Source: Verrucomicrobiota bacterium (GTDB lineage Bacteria; Verrucomicrobiota; Kiritimatiellia; JAHIZV01). Taken from it: a stretch of 49,728 bases of DNA. Position 1 is the stretch's first letter. Each line of letters opens with the position of its first letter. The position numbers and the translations under genes were made by a program. Location: contig JAHIZV010000237.1 in the NCBI GenBank assembly GCA_018814445.1, forward strand, positions 1 through 49,728, read 5' to 3'. This document shows positions 16,420-25,287 of the stretch, piece by piece. The notes below the pieces were generated by a model that ran no database searches, was not told the origin of the DNA, and worked only from the letters and a program-made list of their open reading frames with translations.

Positions 16420-17491
16420 TCCACACCTCCTTGAGGACCCCGTCCGAAATCTCGCAACCCGTGTCGACCTTGCCGATCGCACCGGCCAACACGAATCGAA
16501 GAGCTTTCCCCACTGTTTTCTTGTCGAGCGTCATGGCCGAACGGAGTTCCTCCCATGAATAATCTGAAACCGAAACCGGAAGATCACAGCTCTGCAGAAG
16601 ACGTCTGATCCGCGCGGCATCCCCGGCGTCCAACCCGTGATGACGAACGGACAACTCAGCGGCGAATACCATGCCCACTGCAATGGCCTCTCCGTGTAGA
16701 AACTTCCCGTAGCCGGAAACCTGCTCGAGGGCATGCCCAAGGGTGTGACCGAAGTTCAGTATCGCGCGCAGGCCGCCTTCCCGTTCGTCCTGCCGGACGA
16801 CTTCCGCCTTGATCTCACAACAACGGGCGATCACCTGGTCAAGAAGGCCGCCGCGCTCTTCGATGAGTTTCCCCATGTTGGCTTCAAGAAGAGCGAACAG
16901 TTCAGCATCCCATATAATGCCGTATTTCACCACTTCGGCCATGCCCGCCACAAACTCACGGCGGGGCAATGTCGCGAGCGTGTCGCTGTCCACCAGCACC
17001 AGGGCGGGCTGATGAAACGCGCCGATCAGATTCTTGCCTTGCGGCAGATTGATGCCGGTTTTGCCGCCGACCGCGCTGTCGACCATCGCCAGCAGACTCG
17101 TAGGAACCTGCACGAGCGTGATCCCCCGCAGGTAGCTCGCAGCCGCATATCCTGCAATATCCCCCACGACTCCGCCTCCGAGAGCGACTATGAATGATTT
17201 CCGGTCTAGCGGAACCTCCAGCGCTTCGTCATATAGCTTGAAGATCTCTGATTCCGACTTTGAGCTTTCACCCGCCGGAATCACGACACGCTTTGCGGTC
17301 ACGCCGGCCTCCGACAACGACGCCTCGCATGCATCGCCGTAGAGCGGGTCAACATTCGAGTCGGATACGATCAGACAGACCGATCCGGCTGACCTGTCGG
17401 CGCACTTCACGCCCAGATCCTTCAGCAGGCCCGGCCCGATGCAGATCGGGTACGATCTTTCTCCCAGATCAACTGTTACTTCTCTCGACAT
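16403..17491 (-). CDS. aroB: 3-dehydroquinate synthase
   Basis: A 362-residue AroB, the second step of the shikimate route, turning DAHP into 3-dehydroquinate with NAD and a divalent metal. Motifs: IPAGESSKS, VALGGGVVGDIAGYAAASYLRGI (NAD-binding), VPTSLLAMVDSAVGGKTGINLPQGKNLIGAFHQP, MAEVVKYGIIWD (metal-ligand Glu), ILNFGHTLGHALE and FLHGEAIAVGM (metal-ligand His residues), and DKKTVGKALRFVL. Length is as expected. It seems to be the first gene of the leftward unit running to the hypothetical gene, the S23 cassette, dprA, topA, xerC/D and waaA. It is divergent from pntA. Confidence 0.97.
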   Translation of the reverse strand: MSREVTVDLGERSYPICIGPGLLKDLGVKCADRSAGSVCLIVSDSNVDPLYGDACEASLSEAGVTAKRVVIPAGESSKSESEIFKLYDEALEVPLDRKSFIVALGGGVVGDIAGYAAASYLRGITLVQVPTSLLAMVDSAVGGKTGINLPQGKNLIGAFHQPALVLVDSDTLATLPRREFVAGMAEVVKYGIIWDAELFALLEANMGKLIEERGGLLDQVIARCCEIKAEVVRQDEREGGLRAILNFGHTLGHALEQVSGYGKFLHGEAIAVGMVFAAELSVRHHGLDAGDAARIRRLLQSCDLPVSVSDYSWEELRSAMTLDKKTVGKALRFVLAGAIGKVDTGCEISDGVLKEVWNVCCQ

Positions 17492-17613
17492 TATAGAACC
17501 TGTAATGTTCGGCGAGTTTACCTGCTAACACATATCAAATCCCACAAAAAAAGGGCAAGGTGTCTCCCTCAACTTCGGCGTTGGACAGAATCGATTGGAG
17601 AAGGAATGTGTTC

Positions 17614-17727
17614 ATGAAAACATCCGCGAGAGGATTTCCCACCTCTTTTATCGTTATATTATTGACGATAAGGTCGCCCCTGATATGTTCGTTGGCTCAA
17701 TCTCCAGAGCAACAAAAGGAAGGTTAA
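17614..17727 (+). CDS. Possible 37-residue signal-peptide-like small protein upstream of pntA
   Basis: An ATG with GGAGAAGGA about 8 nt upstream opens a 38-codon frame. The product begins MKTSARG, has a hydrophobic run of about 12 residues (FIVILLTI and onward), and ends in a polar tail SPEQQKEG, ending 12 bp before the pntA start. It looks like a signal peptide or a single-helix membrane protein. It could be a leader peptide, the remnant of a secreted protein, or chance. A promoter-like sequence for pntA overlaps it, which argues against it being coding. Confidence 0.3.
   Translation: MKTSARGFPTSFIVILLTIRSPLICSLAQSPEQQKEG
17662..17689 (+). promoter_or_regulatory. Candidate promoter of the pnt operon
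   Basis: TTGACG at 17662-17667 and TATGTT at 17684-17689, with a 16-bp spacer, would start transcription near 17696 and leave a 44-nt leader with AGGAGGG just before the pntA ATG. It overlaps the possible small ORF at 17614-17727, so the two calls partly compete. Confidence 0.35.
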
Positions 17728-17739
17728 TCAGGAGGGTAC

Positions 17740-18876
17740 ATGCAAATCTTCGTTCCTAAAGAGCTGAAGACCGGGGAAACCCGCGTACCCGTCATTCCGC
17801 CGACGATCGAGAAACTCGTCAAGGCGGGTGCGGATATAGCGGTTGAATCCGGCATCGGCGAGGCCATCGGACTGACCGATGATGCCTACACGGCCGTGGG
17901 CGCCAAGGTCACATCCGACCGCGACGGATCACTGTCGTCTGCAGACATAGTCATCAGGCTCAACAAGCCGTCACCCGAAGAGGTCAAACAGTTGAAGCCC
18001 GGATGCATTCATATCAGCTATGTTGATCCGTTTAACTCCCCGGAGCTGGTGAAAGCCTTTGCCCAGGCAGGAATCAATGCGATCAGCATGGAGATGATTC
18101 CGCGCACGACTCTGGCCCAGAAAATGGACGCCCTCAGTTCACAGGCGAATCTCGCGGGCTACGTTGCGGTTGTCATTGCGGCCGAACGCCTTACCAAGGT
18201 GCTTCCCATGATGGTAACTCCGTCCGGTACGATCAATCCCGCCCGCGTGTTCATTATCGGCGCCGGTGTTGCGGGCCTCCAGGCCATCGCGACCGCCAAG
18301 CGCCTCGGCGCGCGCGTGGATGCGTTCGACACGCGTCCCGTGGTCGAAGAGCAGGTGAAGTCCCTCGGTGCGCGCTTCGTCAAGGTCGATCTCGGCGAAA
18401 CGGGCCAGACCAAGGACGGCTACGCAAAAGCGCTGACGGAAGAGCAGCTCCAGAAACAGCGTGATGCCATGGCGAAATACTGTTCACAGGCGGACATCGT
18501 AATCACGACGGCCCAGGTCTTCGGCAGGAAAGCTCCTGTGATCGTTACGGAAGACATGGTTGCCGGCATGCAGCCTGGAAGCATCATCGTCGATATGGCG
18601 GTCGAGACCGGCGGCAATGTGGTCGGCTCAAAGCTCGGCGAAGAAGTCGATGTGAACGGCGTGAAAGTCATCGGTTTGGCGAACCTGCCGGGCCAGGTTC
18701 CGGTCGCGTCCAGCCAGATGTACTCAAACAACGTCGGTGCTCTTCTCGAGCACTTCTGGGATAAGGAAGCAAAAGTCCTGAAACTGGATCTCGAAGACGA
18801 GATCATGGACGGGGCTCTCATTGTCCAGAATAACGAAGTTCGCAACGAAATGATCAAGACTGCTATTGCGCAATAG
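17740..18876 (+). CDS. pntAA: NAD(P) transhydrogenase alpha subunit, NAD(H)-binding part
   Basis: A 378-residue soluble domain I of proton-translocating transhydrogenase, which moves hydride from NADH to NADP using the proton gradient. It starts MQIFVPKELKTGETRVPVIPPTIEKL, includes QANLAGYVAVV, and has the NAD-binding fold IIGAGVAGLQAIATAKRLGARVDAFDTRP, then the mobile loop region TEEQLQKQRD, and SIIVDMAVETGGN and NLPGQVPVASSQMYSNN. It is the split form: the membrane part of alpha is a separate gene next door. AGGAGGG sits 4 nt before the ATG. The three pnt genes follow with 11 bp and then a 4-nt overlap, so they form one operon. Confidence 0.96.
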   Translation: MQIFVPKELKTGETRVPVIPPTIEKLVKAGADIAVESGIGEAIGLTDDAYTAVGAKVTSDRDGSLSSADIVIRLNKPSPEEVKQLKPGCIHISYVDPFNSPELVKAFAQAGINAISMEMIPRTTLAQKMDALSSQANLAGYVAVVIAAERLTKVLPMMVTPSGTINPARVFIIGAGVAGLQAIATAKRLGARVDAFDTRPVVEEQVKSLGARFVKVDLGETGQTKDGYAKALTEEQLQKQRDAMAKYCSQADIVITTAQVFGRKAPVIVTEDMVAGMQPGSIIVDMAVETGGNVVGSKLGEEVDVNGVKVIGLANLPGQVPVASSQMYSNNVGALLEHFWDKEAKVLKLDLEDEIMDGALIVQNNEVRNEMIKTAIAQ

Positions 18877-18887
18877 GGAGCAACAAG

Positions 18888-19604
18888 ATGAGTGGACGAT
18901 TTAAACAAGCGATGGCGCTCCTGATTGTGAGCGTCTTCGCGGCTGTCTCCCTCCCCGCTTTCGGAGAGGAAGCCGCTGAGGGCGCCGTGCAGGTGCACCA
19001 TATTTACCTCCACGTCTCGCCGTCCGAATCCGGACAGGACGTGGAAGTGCAGGTGTCGGTTGACAGTGATACCGTCAAGGTTGTCTCGGATTCCGACGCC
19101 GTGAAGATTGTAGAGGCGGAAGTGGCCGCGGTCGAGGATGAGGCTGTAGTCGAACAGGCCGCTGAAGCGGAATCTGAAGTGGTGGCGCCGGTCGCCATTG
19201 AATCTTCGATCGAAGAGCAGCCCGAGGCGGCTCAGGAGATCGACGAGGAAGAGGGCGTCGCTGTCGCAAGCGCCTGCGCCGTGAAGGACGATGAAGGACA
19301 ATCCGGAAGCATGGGTCTTCTGTTCTTCGTCTTCGTGCTGGCGATCTTCCTCGGGTTCGAACTGATCGCGAAGGTTCCCTCTCAGCTTCATACACCGCTG
19401 ATGTCGGGATCGAACGCTATCTCCGGTATCACGATCGTGGGAGCCATCATCGCCACAGGACTTAACATCGGGGACAAATCCCCTCTCGTGGTCCTCCTTG
19501 GCGGACTCGCAGTTCTGTTCGCCATGATCAACGTGGTCGGCGGCTACCTGGTAACCGATCGCATGCTCGGCATGTTTAAGCACAAGGAAGGAGGTCAGAA
19601 ATGA
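18888..19604 (+). CDS. pntAB: Transhydrogenase alpha subunit, membrane part, with exported acidic extension
   Basis: A 238-residue protein. The last 95 residues are a normal PntAB: LLFFVFVLAIFLGFELIAKVP, LHTPLMSGSNAISGITIVGA, and a last pair of helices ending LVTDRMLGMF. PntAB proteins are normally about 100 residues. Here about 140 extra residues precede: a hydrophobic N-terminal run (8-25) that reads as a signal peptide or extra helix ending LPAFGEEA, and an acidic Val/Glu/Ala-rich linker (about 28-138), with one Cys at 130. The linker should face the periplasm, joining the place where E. coli alpha has its first helix. Start ATG 18888 has GGGAG 7 nt before. The extension's role is unknown. 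Confidence 0.92.
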   Translation: MSGRFKQAMALLIVSVFAAVSLPAFGEEAAEGAVQVHHIYLHVSPSESGQDVEVQVSVDSDTVKVVSDSDAVKIVEAEVAAVEDEAVVEQAAEAESEVVAPVAIESSIEEQPEAAQEIDEEEGVAVASACAVKDDEGQSGSMGLLFFVFVLAIFLGFELIAKVPSQLHTPLMSGSNAISGITIVGAIIATGLNIGDKSPLVVLLGGLAVLFAMINVVGGYLVTDRMLGMFKHKEGGQK

Positions 19605-20971
19605 GTATGCAGGGCCTTATTCCTTACGGCTACATCATAGCCTCAGTGCTGTTTATCTACGGGCTGAAAATGCTCAGTTCGGCCAGGACCGCACGTAAAG
19701 GCAATCTGATCTCAGCACTCGGCATGGCTATCGCAATGGGCGCAACCATGGCCTATGCGGGAATGTCTTATCACTGGATTATCATCGGGGGTCTTATCGG
19801 ATCCGCGATAGGCGCATTCGCCGCCAAGCTCGTTAAGATGACGGCTATGCCTGAGATGGTCGGACTGTTCAACGGTTTCGGCGGTCTGGCAAGTCTGCTT
19901 GTCGGCTGGGCGGAATATCACGGCGGGCGGGCTTCTCTTGACCTGTTCACAGTGATAGCGATCTTCTGCACCATCGTCATCGGCGGAGTGACCTTCTCCG
20001 GAAGTCTCATCGCTTATGCCAAGCTGGCGGAGAAGCTTGACGGAAAACCCGTCCTTTTCAAGGGTCAGCAGGTGCTGAATGGCGCGATCCTCGTCGGCCT
20101 GGTGCTTGGCGCCGTTCTGTTTGCAATCGATCCGGCGGGCATGTACCCGCTCTTCGTTCTGATGATGATCGTTTCGCTCATACTGGGCGTACTGTTGACG
20201 ATTCCTATCGGCGGAGCAGACATGCCGGTCATGATCGCCCTGCTGAACAGTTACTCCGGACTCGCCGCGTGTGCGGCCGGTTTCGTCATCAGGAACAACG
20301 TGCTCATCGTGGCGGGTTCTCTGGTCGGCGCGAGCGGACTGATCCTTACGAACATCATGTGCAAAGCCATGAACCGTTCGCTTGCGAATGTCATGTTCGC
20401 CGGCGTCGGCGCGACGACATCCGAGGGAACAGGTTACAAAGGCGAAGCAAATCCGGTGTCGCCTTCCGATGCCTACCTGATCCTCGAAGCCGCTGACTCG
20501 GTAGTCTTCGTGCCGGGCTATGGTATGGCTGTCGCGCAGGCACAGCACGTCGTCCGCGAACTGGCTGATCTGCTCGAAGCCAACGGCACGGATGTGAAGT
20601 TTGTGATCCATCCTGTCGCGGGACGCATGCCGGGACATATGAACGTGCTTCTCGCTGAGGCAAATGTTCCCTATGAACAGCTCGTCGTACCCGAGGATGT
20701 GAATCCAATGATGTCCACCGTTGACGTCAGCGTCGTGATCGGCGCTAACGACGTGGTGAACCCCGCGGCTCGCACGGATAAGGGAAGCCCCCTCTATGGC
20801 ATGCCGATTATCGACGTCGACCACGCGAAGACCTGTATCGTTCTCAAGCGGAGCCTGAATCCGGGATTTGCCGGCGTCGGCAACCCGCTGTTCTTCAACG
20901 AGAACACGCGGATGCTCTTCGGCGATGCCAAGAAAAGCATCTCGGCGGTCGTGGCTGAATTCAAGGAATAG
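19601..20971 (+). CDS. pntB: NAD(P) transhydrogenase beta subunit
   Basis: A 456-residue PntB (E. coli 462). The N-terminal half has about eight or nine membrane helices carrying the proton path (for example MPEMVGLFNGFGGLASLLVG, DMPVMIALLNSYSGLAACAAGF). The C-terminal NADP(H)-binding domain shows VPGYGMAVAQAQHVVREL, VAGRMPGHMNVLLAEANVPY, VIGANDVVNPAA and the loop LKRSLNPGFAGVGNPLF. Together with the two alpha genes it makes a complete enzyme that supplies NADPH. The ATG overlaps the pntAB stop by 4 nt and has a strong AAGGAGG. A clear terminator follows. Confidence 0.97.
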   Translation: MSMQGLIPYGYIIASVLFIYGLKMLSSARTARKGNLISALGMAIAMGATMAYAGMSYHWIIIGGLIGSAIGAFAAKLVKMTAMPEMVGLFNGFGGLASLLVGWAEYHGGRASLDLFTVIAIFCTIVIGGVTFSGSLIAYAKLAEKLDGKPVLFKGQQVLNGAILVGLVLGAVLFAIDPAGMYPLFVLMMIVSLILGVLLTIPIGGADMPVMIALLNSYSGLAACAAGFVIRNNVLIVAGSLVGASGLILTNIMCKAMNRSLANVMFAGVGATTSEGTGYKGEANPVSPSDAYLILEAADSVVFVPGYGMAVAQAQHVVRELADLLEANGTDVKFVIHPVAGRMPGHMNVLLAEANVPYEQLVVPEDVNPMMSTVDVSVVIGANDVVNPAARTDKGSPLYGMPIIDVDHAKTCIVLKRSLNPGFAGVGNPLFFNENTRMLFGDAKKSISAVVAEFKE

Positions 20972-20992
20972 ACAAGCGGCATTCACCGCTCT

Positions 20993-21025
20993 GCAAAGCG
21001 CCCCCGCTTGCCGGGGGCGTTTTGC
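20993..21025 (+). terminator. Intrinsic terminator after pntB
   Basis: A GC-rich stem of CGCCCCCG paired with CGGGGGCG around loop CTTG, extended by GCAAAG before and TTTTGC after (13 of 14 pairs in all), lies 22 bp past the pntB stop. The T-run is short and part of the stem, but the position and strength fit termination of the pnt operon. Confidence 0.8.
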
Positions 21026-21091
21026 GTATGGACCCCATGGGTCCTATAAGAACTATACTGCGGCAATTCCCGTGCTATATTATGCGGCTCT

Positions 21092-21880
21092 ATGAAAACC
21101 AGTCTGATACTGCTTCTAATCCTGACTCCCATGGCAATGTGCCTCGCGGCGGATTTTTCTGATGCGGCTTACGCAAGAACGCTTGCAGCACATGTTTCAG
21201 ATGCGGGGCGAGTGAATTATGCCTCGCTTAAGGCAAACCGGGCAGACCTCGACAGGTACGTTCTTCAGCTCGCGGAACTCCCGAACGCCGAGTACCTGGG
21301 GTGGCCGGAGAAAAGGAAGATCGCCTTCTGGCTCAACGCTTATAACGCTCTGACGCTCCGGGTCATCATCGACAGCTACCCGCTTAGGAGCATCATGGAT
21401 CTCGGCGTGGACGAAGTGAGCGTCTGGGACCGGGTCCGGTTCGAAGTCGCAGGGGAGAATCTGACGCTGAATGACATCGAACATCGCCGACTGCGGGCGG
21501 AATTCGATGAACCTCGCATCCATATGGCTCTTGTCTGTGCGTCAAAGGGATGCCCTCTTCTCCGCAACAGGCCTTATACGGCGGACGACCTCGACCTGCA
21601 GCTTGATGATCAGGCATTCAAGTTTCTGCGGGATCCGGAAAACCTGCACATTGAGAGAGAACAAAGCGTCGTATATCTTTCATCCATCTTCGATTGGTTC
21701 AGTGGGGACTTCACGAAACAGTATGGCGACGTCCGCCTCGGACAACGCCTCTCCGCCGGAGAGAACGCCGTCGTCCACTTCATCCTTCTCTACCTGGAAC
21801 CGCCGCAACAGGAGTTCCTCGCAATCGCGCCCTATGCTATCCGTTATCTTGACTACGACTGGTCGCTTAACGATCAATGA
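21092..21880 (+). CDS. DUF547 family exported protein
   Basis: A 262-residue protein with a signal peptide (about 4-19, LILLLILTPMAMCLAA). The mature part matches DUF547: VNYASLKANRADLDRYV, KIAFWLNAYNALTLRVIIDSYPLRSI, VWDRVRFEVAGENLTLNDIEH, ILRA-like RRLRAEFDEPRIHMALVCASKGCPLLRNRPY and LSSIFDWFSGDF. The two cysteines in CASKGCP and a nearby His are conserved in the family, which has been likened to a papain/transglutaminase-like fold; its function is unknown. The TGA overlaps the pgl ATG (ATGA), so the two are translationally coupled, although DUF547 proteins are exported and Pgl is cytosolic. Confidence 0.9.
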   Translation: MKTSLILLLILTPMAMCLAADFSDAAYARTLAAHVSDAGRVNYASLKANRADLDRYVLQLAELPNAEYLGWPEKRKIAFWLNAYNALTLRVIIDSYPLRSIMDLGVDEVSVWDRVRFEVAGENLTLNDIEHRRLRAEFDEPRIHMALVCASKGCPLLRNRPYTADDLDLQLDDQAFKFLRDPENLHIEREQSVVYLSSIFDWFSGDFTKQYGDVRLGQRLSAGENAVVHFILLYLEPPQQEFLAIAPYAIRYLDYDWSLNDQ

Positions 21881-22602
21881 GCGTCATCCGTCAGTTTTCG
21901 GGACATGGAATCACGATCACGGTGCATGATGTCTGCGATTCACTCGTCAAGGCCATGGCGGATGAAATCCGCTCGTGCCTGACGCGGCGCTCACCGGATG
22001 AGCGGGACTACGCACTCATGCTGGCCGGGGGAAGCACGCCGCTGTCGGCGTACGCGAATGTCGAAAGGAATCCGGTCATCGCGGCACCGTCCGCGCACTG
22101 TTTTCTGAGTGACGACCGCCACGTTCCGCCGGATTCGCCCGACAGCAACTTCGGCAACGTTCGTCCCATGATCGCGGCGTGCGGGTTGGGCAATGACCGT
22201 ATCCTGAGAATACCGACTGAGCTGAAGATCGAGGAATCGCTCAGTTTCTTTGAGGCGGAACTTCAGGCTTTTATAGAACGAGGGGGAAGTATCCCTCTCG
22301 GTTTTCTCGGCCTTGGAAGTGACGGCCACACGGCATCGCTTTTCTCGGAATCAGATCTCGAACGCTCCCGCGGAAGGCTTGCAATCAGCGTTCGGAGGCG
22401 GGACGGGCTTGACGGAATATCGGTTACGCCGGCCGTCCTCGCCCGCGTGCAGAGAATTGTCTTTGTCGTCAGCGGATCCGCCAAGGCCGGCATCGTGGGC
22501 CGCTTTATCGAAGACCCGTCCGCCACCATCGCGGGACGCGCGGTCGCAGGTTCGTCCGCAGTCGAGCTATGGTGCGATGACGCCTCGTGTCCGGACCTGT
22601 GA
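21877..22602 (+). CDS. pgl: 6-phosphogluconolactonase
   Basis: A 241-residue protein of the glucosamine-6-phosphate isomerase/6-phosphogluconolactonase superfamily, closest to DevB-type Pgl, the second step of the oxidative pentose phosphate route. Motifs are MLAGGSTPLSAYANV near residue 50, HCFLSDDRHVPPDSPDSNFGNVRP, the diagnostic LGLGSDGHTASLF, and a C-terminal AVAGSSAVELW. Length fits Pgl rather than NagB. It sits between DUF547 (4-nt overlap) and coaBC. With the transhydrogenase just upstream, it places two NADPH sources together. Confidence 0.92.
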   Translation: MSVIRQFSGHGITITVHDVCDSLVKAMADEIRSCLTRRSPDERDYALMLAGGSTPLSAYANVERNPVIAAPSAHCFLSDDRHVPPDSPDSNFGNVRPMIAACGLGNDRILRIPTELKIEESLSFFEAELQAFIERGGSIPLGFLGLGSDGHTASLFSESDLERSRGRLAISVRRRDGLDGISVTPAVLARVQRIVFVVSGSAKAGIVGRFIEDPSATIAGRAVAGSSAVELWCDDASCPDL

Positions 22603-22663
22603 GGTACCAGACAATGCAACCGGGGCTATTGCCTGCGCACTCAGAGTGTGAGATATTCCTGAC

Positions 22664-23902
22664 ATGAGCGATTCCGTTGACAGAACAGGTACAAAGACGG
22701 CCCTGATCGGCATCGGTGGCGGCGTAGCCGCTTATAAGGCTGTGACTGTGGTAAGCCAGCTTCGCAAAGCCGGCGTTGACGTACACGTTGCCATGAGCAA
22801 GGCGGCCCAGCAGTTCGTTACACCGCTGACCTTCGCCGCCGTATCCGGCAATCCGGTACTGAGTTCTATTTTCCCGGAAACCGACACAAGGGATTTGGAA
22901 GCGACCTACCCCCATCTTTACCCGTCGACGCGAGCTGACATCTTTGCCGCCGTTCCCGCCACGGCGGATCTCATTGCCCATTTCGCGCAGGGGCTGGGAC
23001 ACAACCTGGTCGCCGTGTGCGCCCTCTCACTTCCGCCCCACTGCAGACGCTTCATCTGCCCGGCGATGAACGTGGAAATGTGGAACCAGGAAGTTGTTCA
23101 GGACAACGTGGATACCCTCAGGCGGCGCGGCTGGACGGCCATCGGCCCCGATAGCGGACACCTCGCCTGCGGAATGCAAGGGGCGGGCCGCATGGCTGAA
23201 CCGGATGAGATCGTGTCTGTCCTCACCGGCGCGCTGGATGACAGAAGCCGGTTGCAGGGACGGTCGGTCCTGATTCTCTCGGGCCCCACGCATGAACACA
23301 TAGACCCGGTGCGCTTTATCGGCAACCCAAGCAGCGGGAAGATGGGCAGAATGCTCGCTGAAGCTGCTGTTGGAATGGGGGCAACGGTTCAGTTTATTAC
23401 AGGTCCGGTCGCCGAGGCAAACCTTCCGGCAGGACCGGGCATCACGCTCCATCCGGTGACTAGCGCCCAGGACATGCTGGACACGTCCGGAGGTCTTTTT
23501 GCGGGCGCGGATATTGTCATTTTCGCCGCGGCGGTCGCGGACTACGCTCCTGAGAGCACGGCGGATAAGAAACTGCCCAAACACTCTGAGGGCCTGTCAT
23601 TGAAGCTGAAATCCACGCCCGATATAGCCGCCACCCTCAACGAGACAAAACGCGCGAACCAAGTCGTTATCGGCTTTGCCCTTCAGAGCCACGATGGCCC
23701 GCGAAAGGCGCGGGAGAAACTGCGAAAGAAGAAGTTCGACGGGATTGTCCTGAACTACGTCAATGCCATGGGCGCGGACACCAGCGGGTTCGAGTACCTG
23801 GGTGCGGAGGAAAAGGATTTTGAGGACTGGGGGCGCATAGGTAAGTCCGAGTGCGCCCGAAACATCATCCGTAAGGCCGCAGACCGGCTTGAAAGAGTGT
23901 AG
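22664..23902 (+). CDS. coaBC: Bifunctional phosphopantothenoylcysteine decarboxylase / phosphopantothenate-cysteine ligase
   Basis: A 412-residue fused CoaBC that makes 4'-phosphopantetheine for coenzyme A. The CoaC half (1-190) has IGIGGGVAAYKAV, a YPHLYPSTRADIFAAVPATAD segment holding the catalytic His, PAMNVEMW (N136), and ACGMQGAGRMAEPDEI with catalytic C169. The CoaB half (about 195-412) has VLILSGPTHEHIDPVRFIGNPSSGKMG, FAAAVADYAPE and KLKSTPDI. The order and length are standard. It follows pgl by 61 bp and may share its transcript. No clear ribosome-binding site precedes the ATG. Confidence 0.95.
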   Translation: MSDSVDRTGTKTALIGIGGGVAAYKAVTVVSQLRKAGVDVHVAMSKAAQQFVTPLTFAAVSGNPVLSSIFPETDTRDLEATYPHLYPSTRADIFAAVPATADLIAHFAQGLGHNLVAVCALSLPPHCRRFICPAMNVEMWNQEVVQDNVDTLRRRGWTAIGPDSGHLACGMQGAGRMAEPDEIVSVLTGALDDRSRLQGRSVLILSGPTHEHIDPVRFIGNPSSGKMGRMLAEAAVGMGATVQFITGPVAEANLPAGPGITLHPVTSAQDMLDTSGGLFAGADIVIFAAAVADYAPESTADKKLPKHSEGLSLKLKSTPDIAATLNETKRANQVVIGFALQSHDGPRKAREKLRKKKFDGIVLNYVNAMGADTSGFEYLGAEEKDFEDWGRIGKSECARNIIRKAADRLERV

Positions 23903-23946
23903 CCCGTCTTCTTTGTCATCCCTCGAGCACCACCGGACTCTCCGCA

Positions 23947-25272
23947 CTACAGCTCGGGCTGGCGTATCCTCAGGCGGTACTGAATCATCTTGCTGTCCGA
24001 GGCCGCGACCCGCGGCATGAAACGGAGAGTCTGCCCTTCCTGCTCATGAACGCCGGTCGCACGAATCAGATCCCACCCCAGGGTCGAGGACGGTCTTTCG
24101 TCGATCTCTGCCGACGCCTCAAACGGAGTGCGGTTCTCAATCAGTATCTCGTGGACTTCCTCATATGCCCCGTCCACCAGCGCGGAGCGTCCCAGACGAG
24201 TTCTTCTCGCTGTCACATCCGGATCATCACCCAGGTCAATCCGTATCTCGGAGTTGACCGTCGTCCGCGGCAGTCTCGCCGTCTGCCTGACATGTCTCCG
24301 CTTGCTTCCCAGAAAAATATCCACCGGACCGGGCGGGAGAATCAAACCAAGTCCATGCGCTTCCGCGTTGTTGAAAGCCACAATCTTCTGCAAAGGTTCG
24401 TTCGCTCCTAACTCGAGCCTGCCGGCCATGGAGGGTCCAAGGTAGTAAATCCGCTTCGCCGGAACTCGTTGAGTTCTGACATAGGTCACTTCCGTCTCGG
24501 CTTGCCGGGGAATGTCCACGGCCTGAGGAATTGGATATGAGTATCCGGGATCTGACGGTTCCTGCTGTTTCTTCCACAGCTCGGCCAGCGGACTGTGAGG
24601 GTCCGTCACAAGGAAGCCCGGGTCTTTTCTCTGAGATAGACTGTCCGGAGTCCTACCCACAAGGTGAACGACAGCCTCCTTGAAACTGCGGGAACAGTTG
24701 TTCCTGATTTTGACCTGCGCATGGATGTCCACCGCGACTTTGGGCTCTTTCTCGAGCTCTCCTCTGACGACCACCTCATAGTGAGGATCCCAGCTCAAAC
24801 CACGCACCATATAGACCAGTTCCAGCTCCCGTTTCCCCGCTGACTCCGCATCAATCAGACACCGAACTGCGTCGCGTAGTCCAAGTGACCTCTCATCCGA
24901 GGAACGCCTGAACCCCTTTGGCTCCCACACGACGCTATCGTCCACGCGCCTGTACACGAGGCTTCCCGCACCGGCAGGCTCCTCCTCCAGCTGACCTATA
25001 CGACCCCACTCCAGCAATCTGACGGGGATCCGTCTGGAGCGGATAACCAGGGTGGGCAGTTCAGCTTCCTGTGGAATGTCTTCAAAGGTGATAACCTGCT
25101 CGCCCTTAATCATGTGAACCATGCGGACTTCGCGCACAACAGCCCAGCCCTGCCCTATGGTAAGACGAACATCGCGCGTTTCGCCGTATGACTGCGCCGT
25201 GGAAACAAGGAGCGCAGCACAGACGATGAGGACGCCCGGGAAAATCACTCGATGTCTCTTTCCCGGCCTCAT
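23947..25272 (-). CDS. DUF4139-type exported protein (copy 1)
   Basis: A 441-residue protein with a signal peptide (about 8-30). It is weakly similar along its length to the next gene: an N-terminal beta domain around GQGWAVVREVRMVHMIKGEQVITFEDIPQEAELP, a central ELVYMVRGLSWDPHYEVVVRGELEK segment that is the hallmark of DUF4139 (a W-x-P-x-Y beta strand), and C-terminal beta strands with ETEVTYVRTQRVPAKRIYYLG and EEVHEILIENRTPFEASAEI. It lacks the enzymatic motifs of any family I know. DUF4139 proteins are of unknown function and probably act in the envelope. It lies 15 bp downstream of copy 2 and converges with coaBC. Confidence 0.82.
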   Translation of the reverse strand: MRPGKRHRVIFPGVLIVCAALLVSTAQSYGETRDVRLTIGQGWAVVREVRMVHMIKGEQVITFEDIPQEAELPTLVIRSRRIPVRLLEWGRIGQLEEEPAGAGSLVYRRVDDSVVWEPKGFRRSSDERSLGLRDAVRCLIDAESAGKRELELVYMVRGLSWDPHYEVVVRGELEKEPKVAVDIHAQVKIRNNCSRSFKEAVVHLVGRTPDSLSQRKDPGFLVTDPHSPLAELWKKQQEPSDPGYSYPIPQAVDIPRQAETEVTYVRTQRVPAKRIYYLGPSMAGRLELGANEPLQKIVAFNNAEAHGLGLILPPGPVDIFLGSKRRHVRQTARLPRTTVNSEIRIDLGDDPDVTARRTRLGRSALVDGAYEEVHEILIENRTPFEASAEIDERPSSTLGWDLIRATGVHEQEGQTLRFMPRVAASDSKMIQYRLRIRQPEL

Positions 25273-25287
25273 AACGTTATTCCCTCA

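Noticed and set aside
18420-20986. Long open frames on the minus strand opposite the pnt genes
   Set aside because: They have no protein-like pattern (His/Asp/Arg-rich, no domain) and lie opposite clear PntAB/PntB genes; they are a by-product of codon bias.
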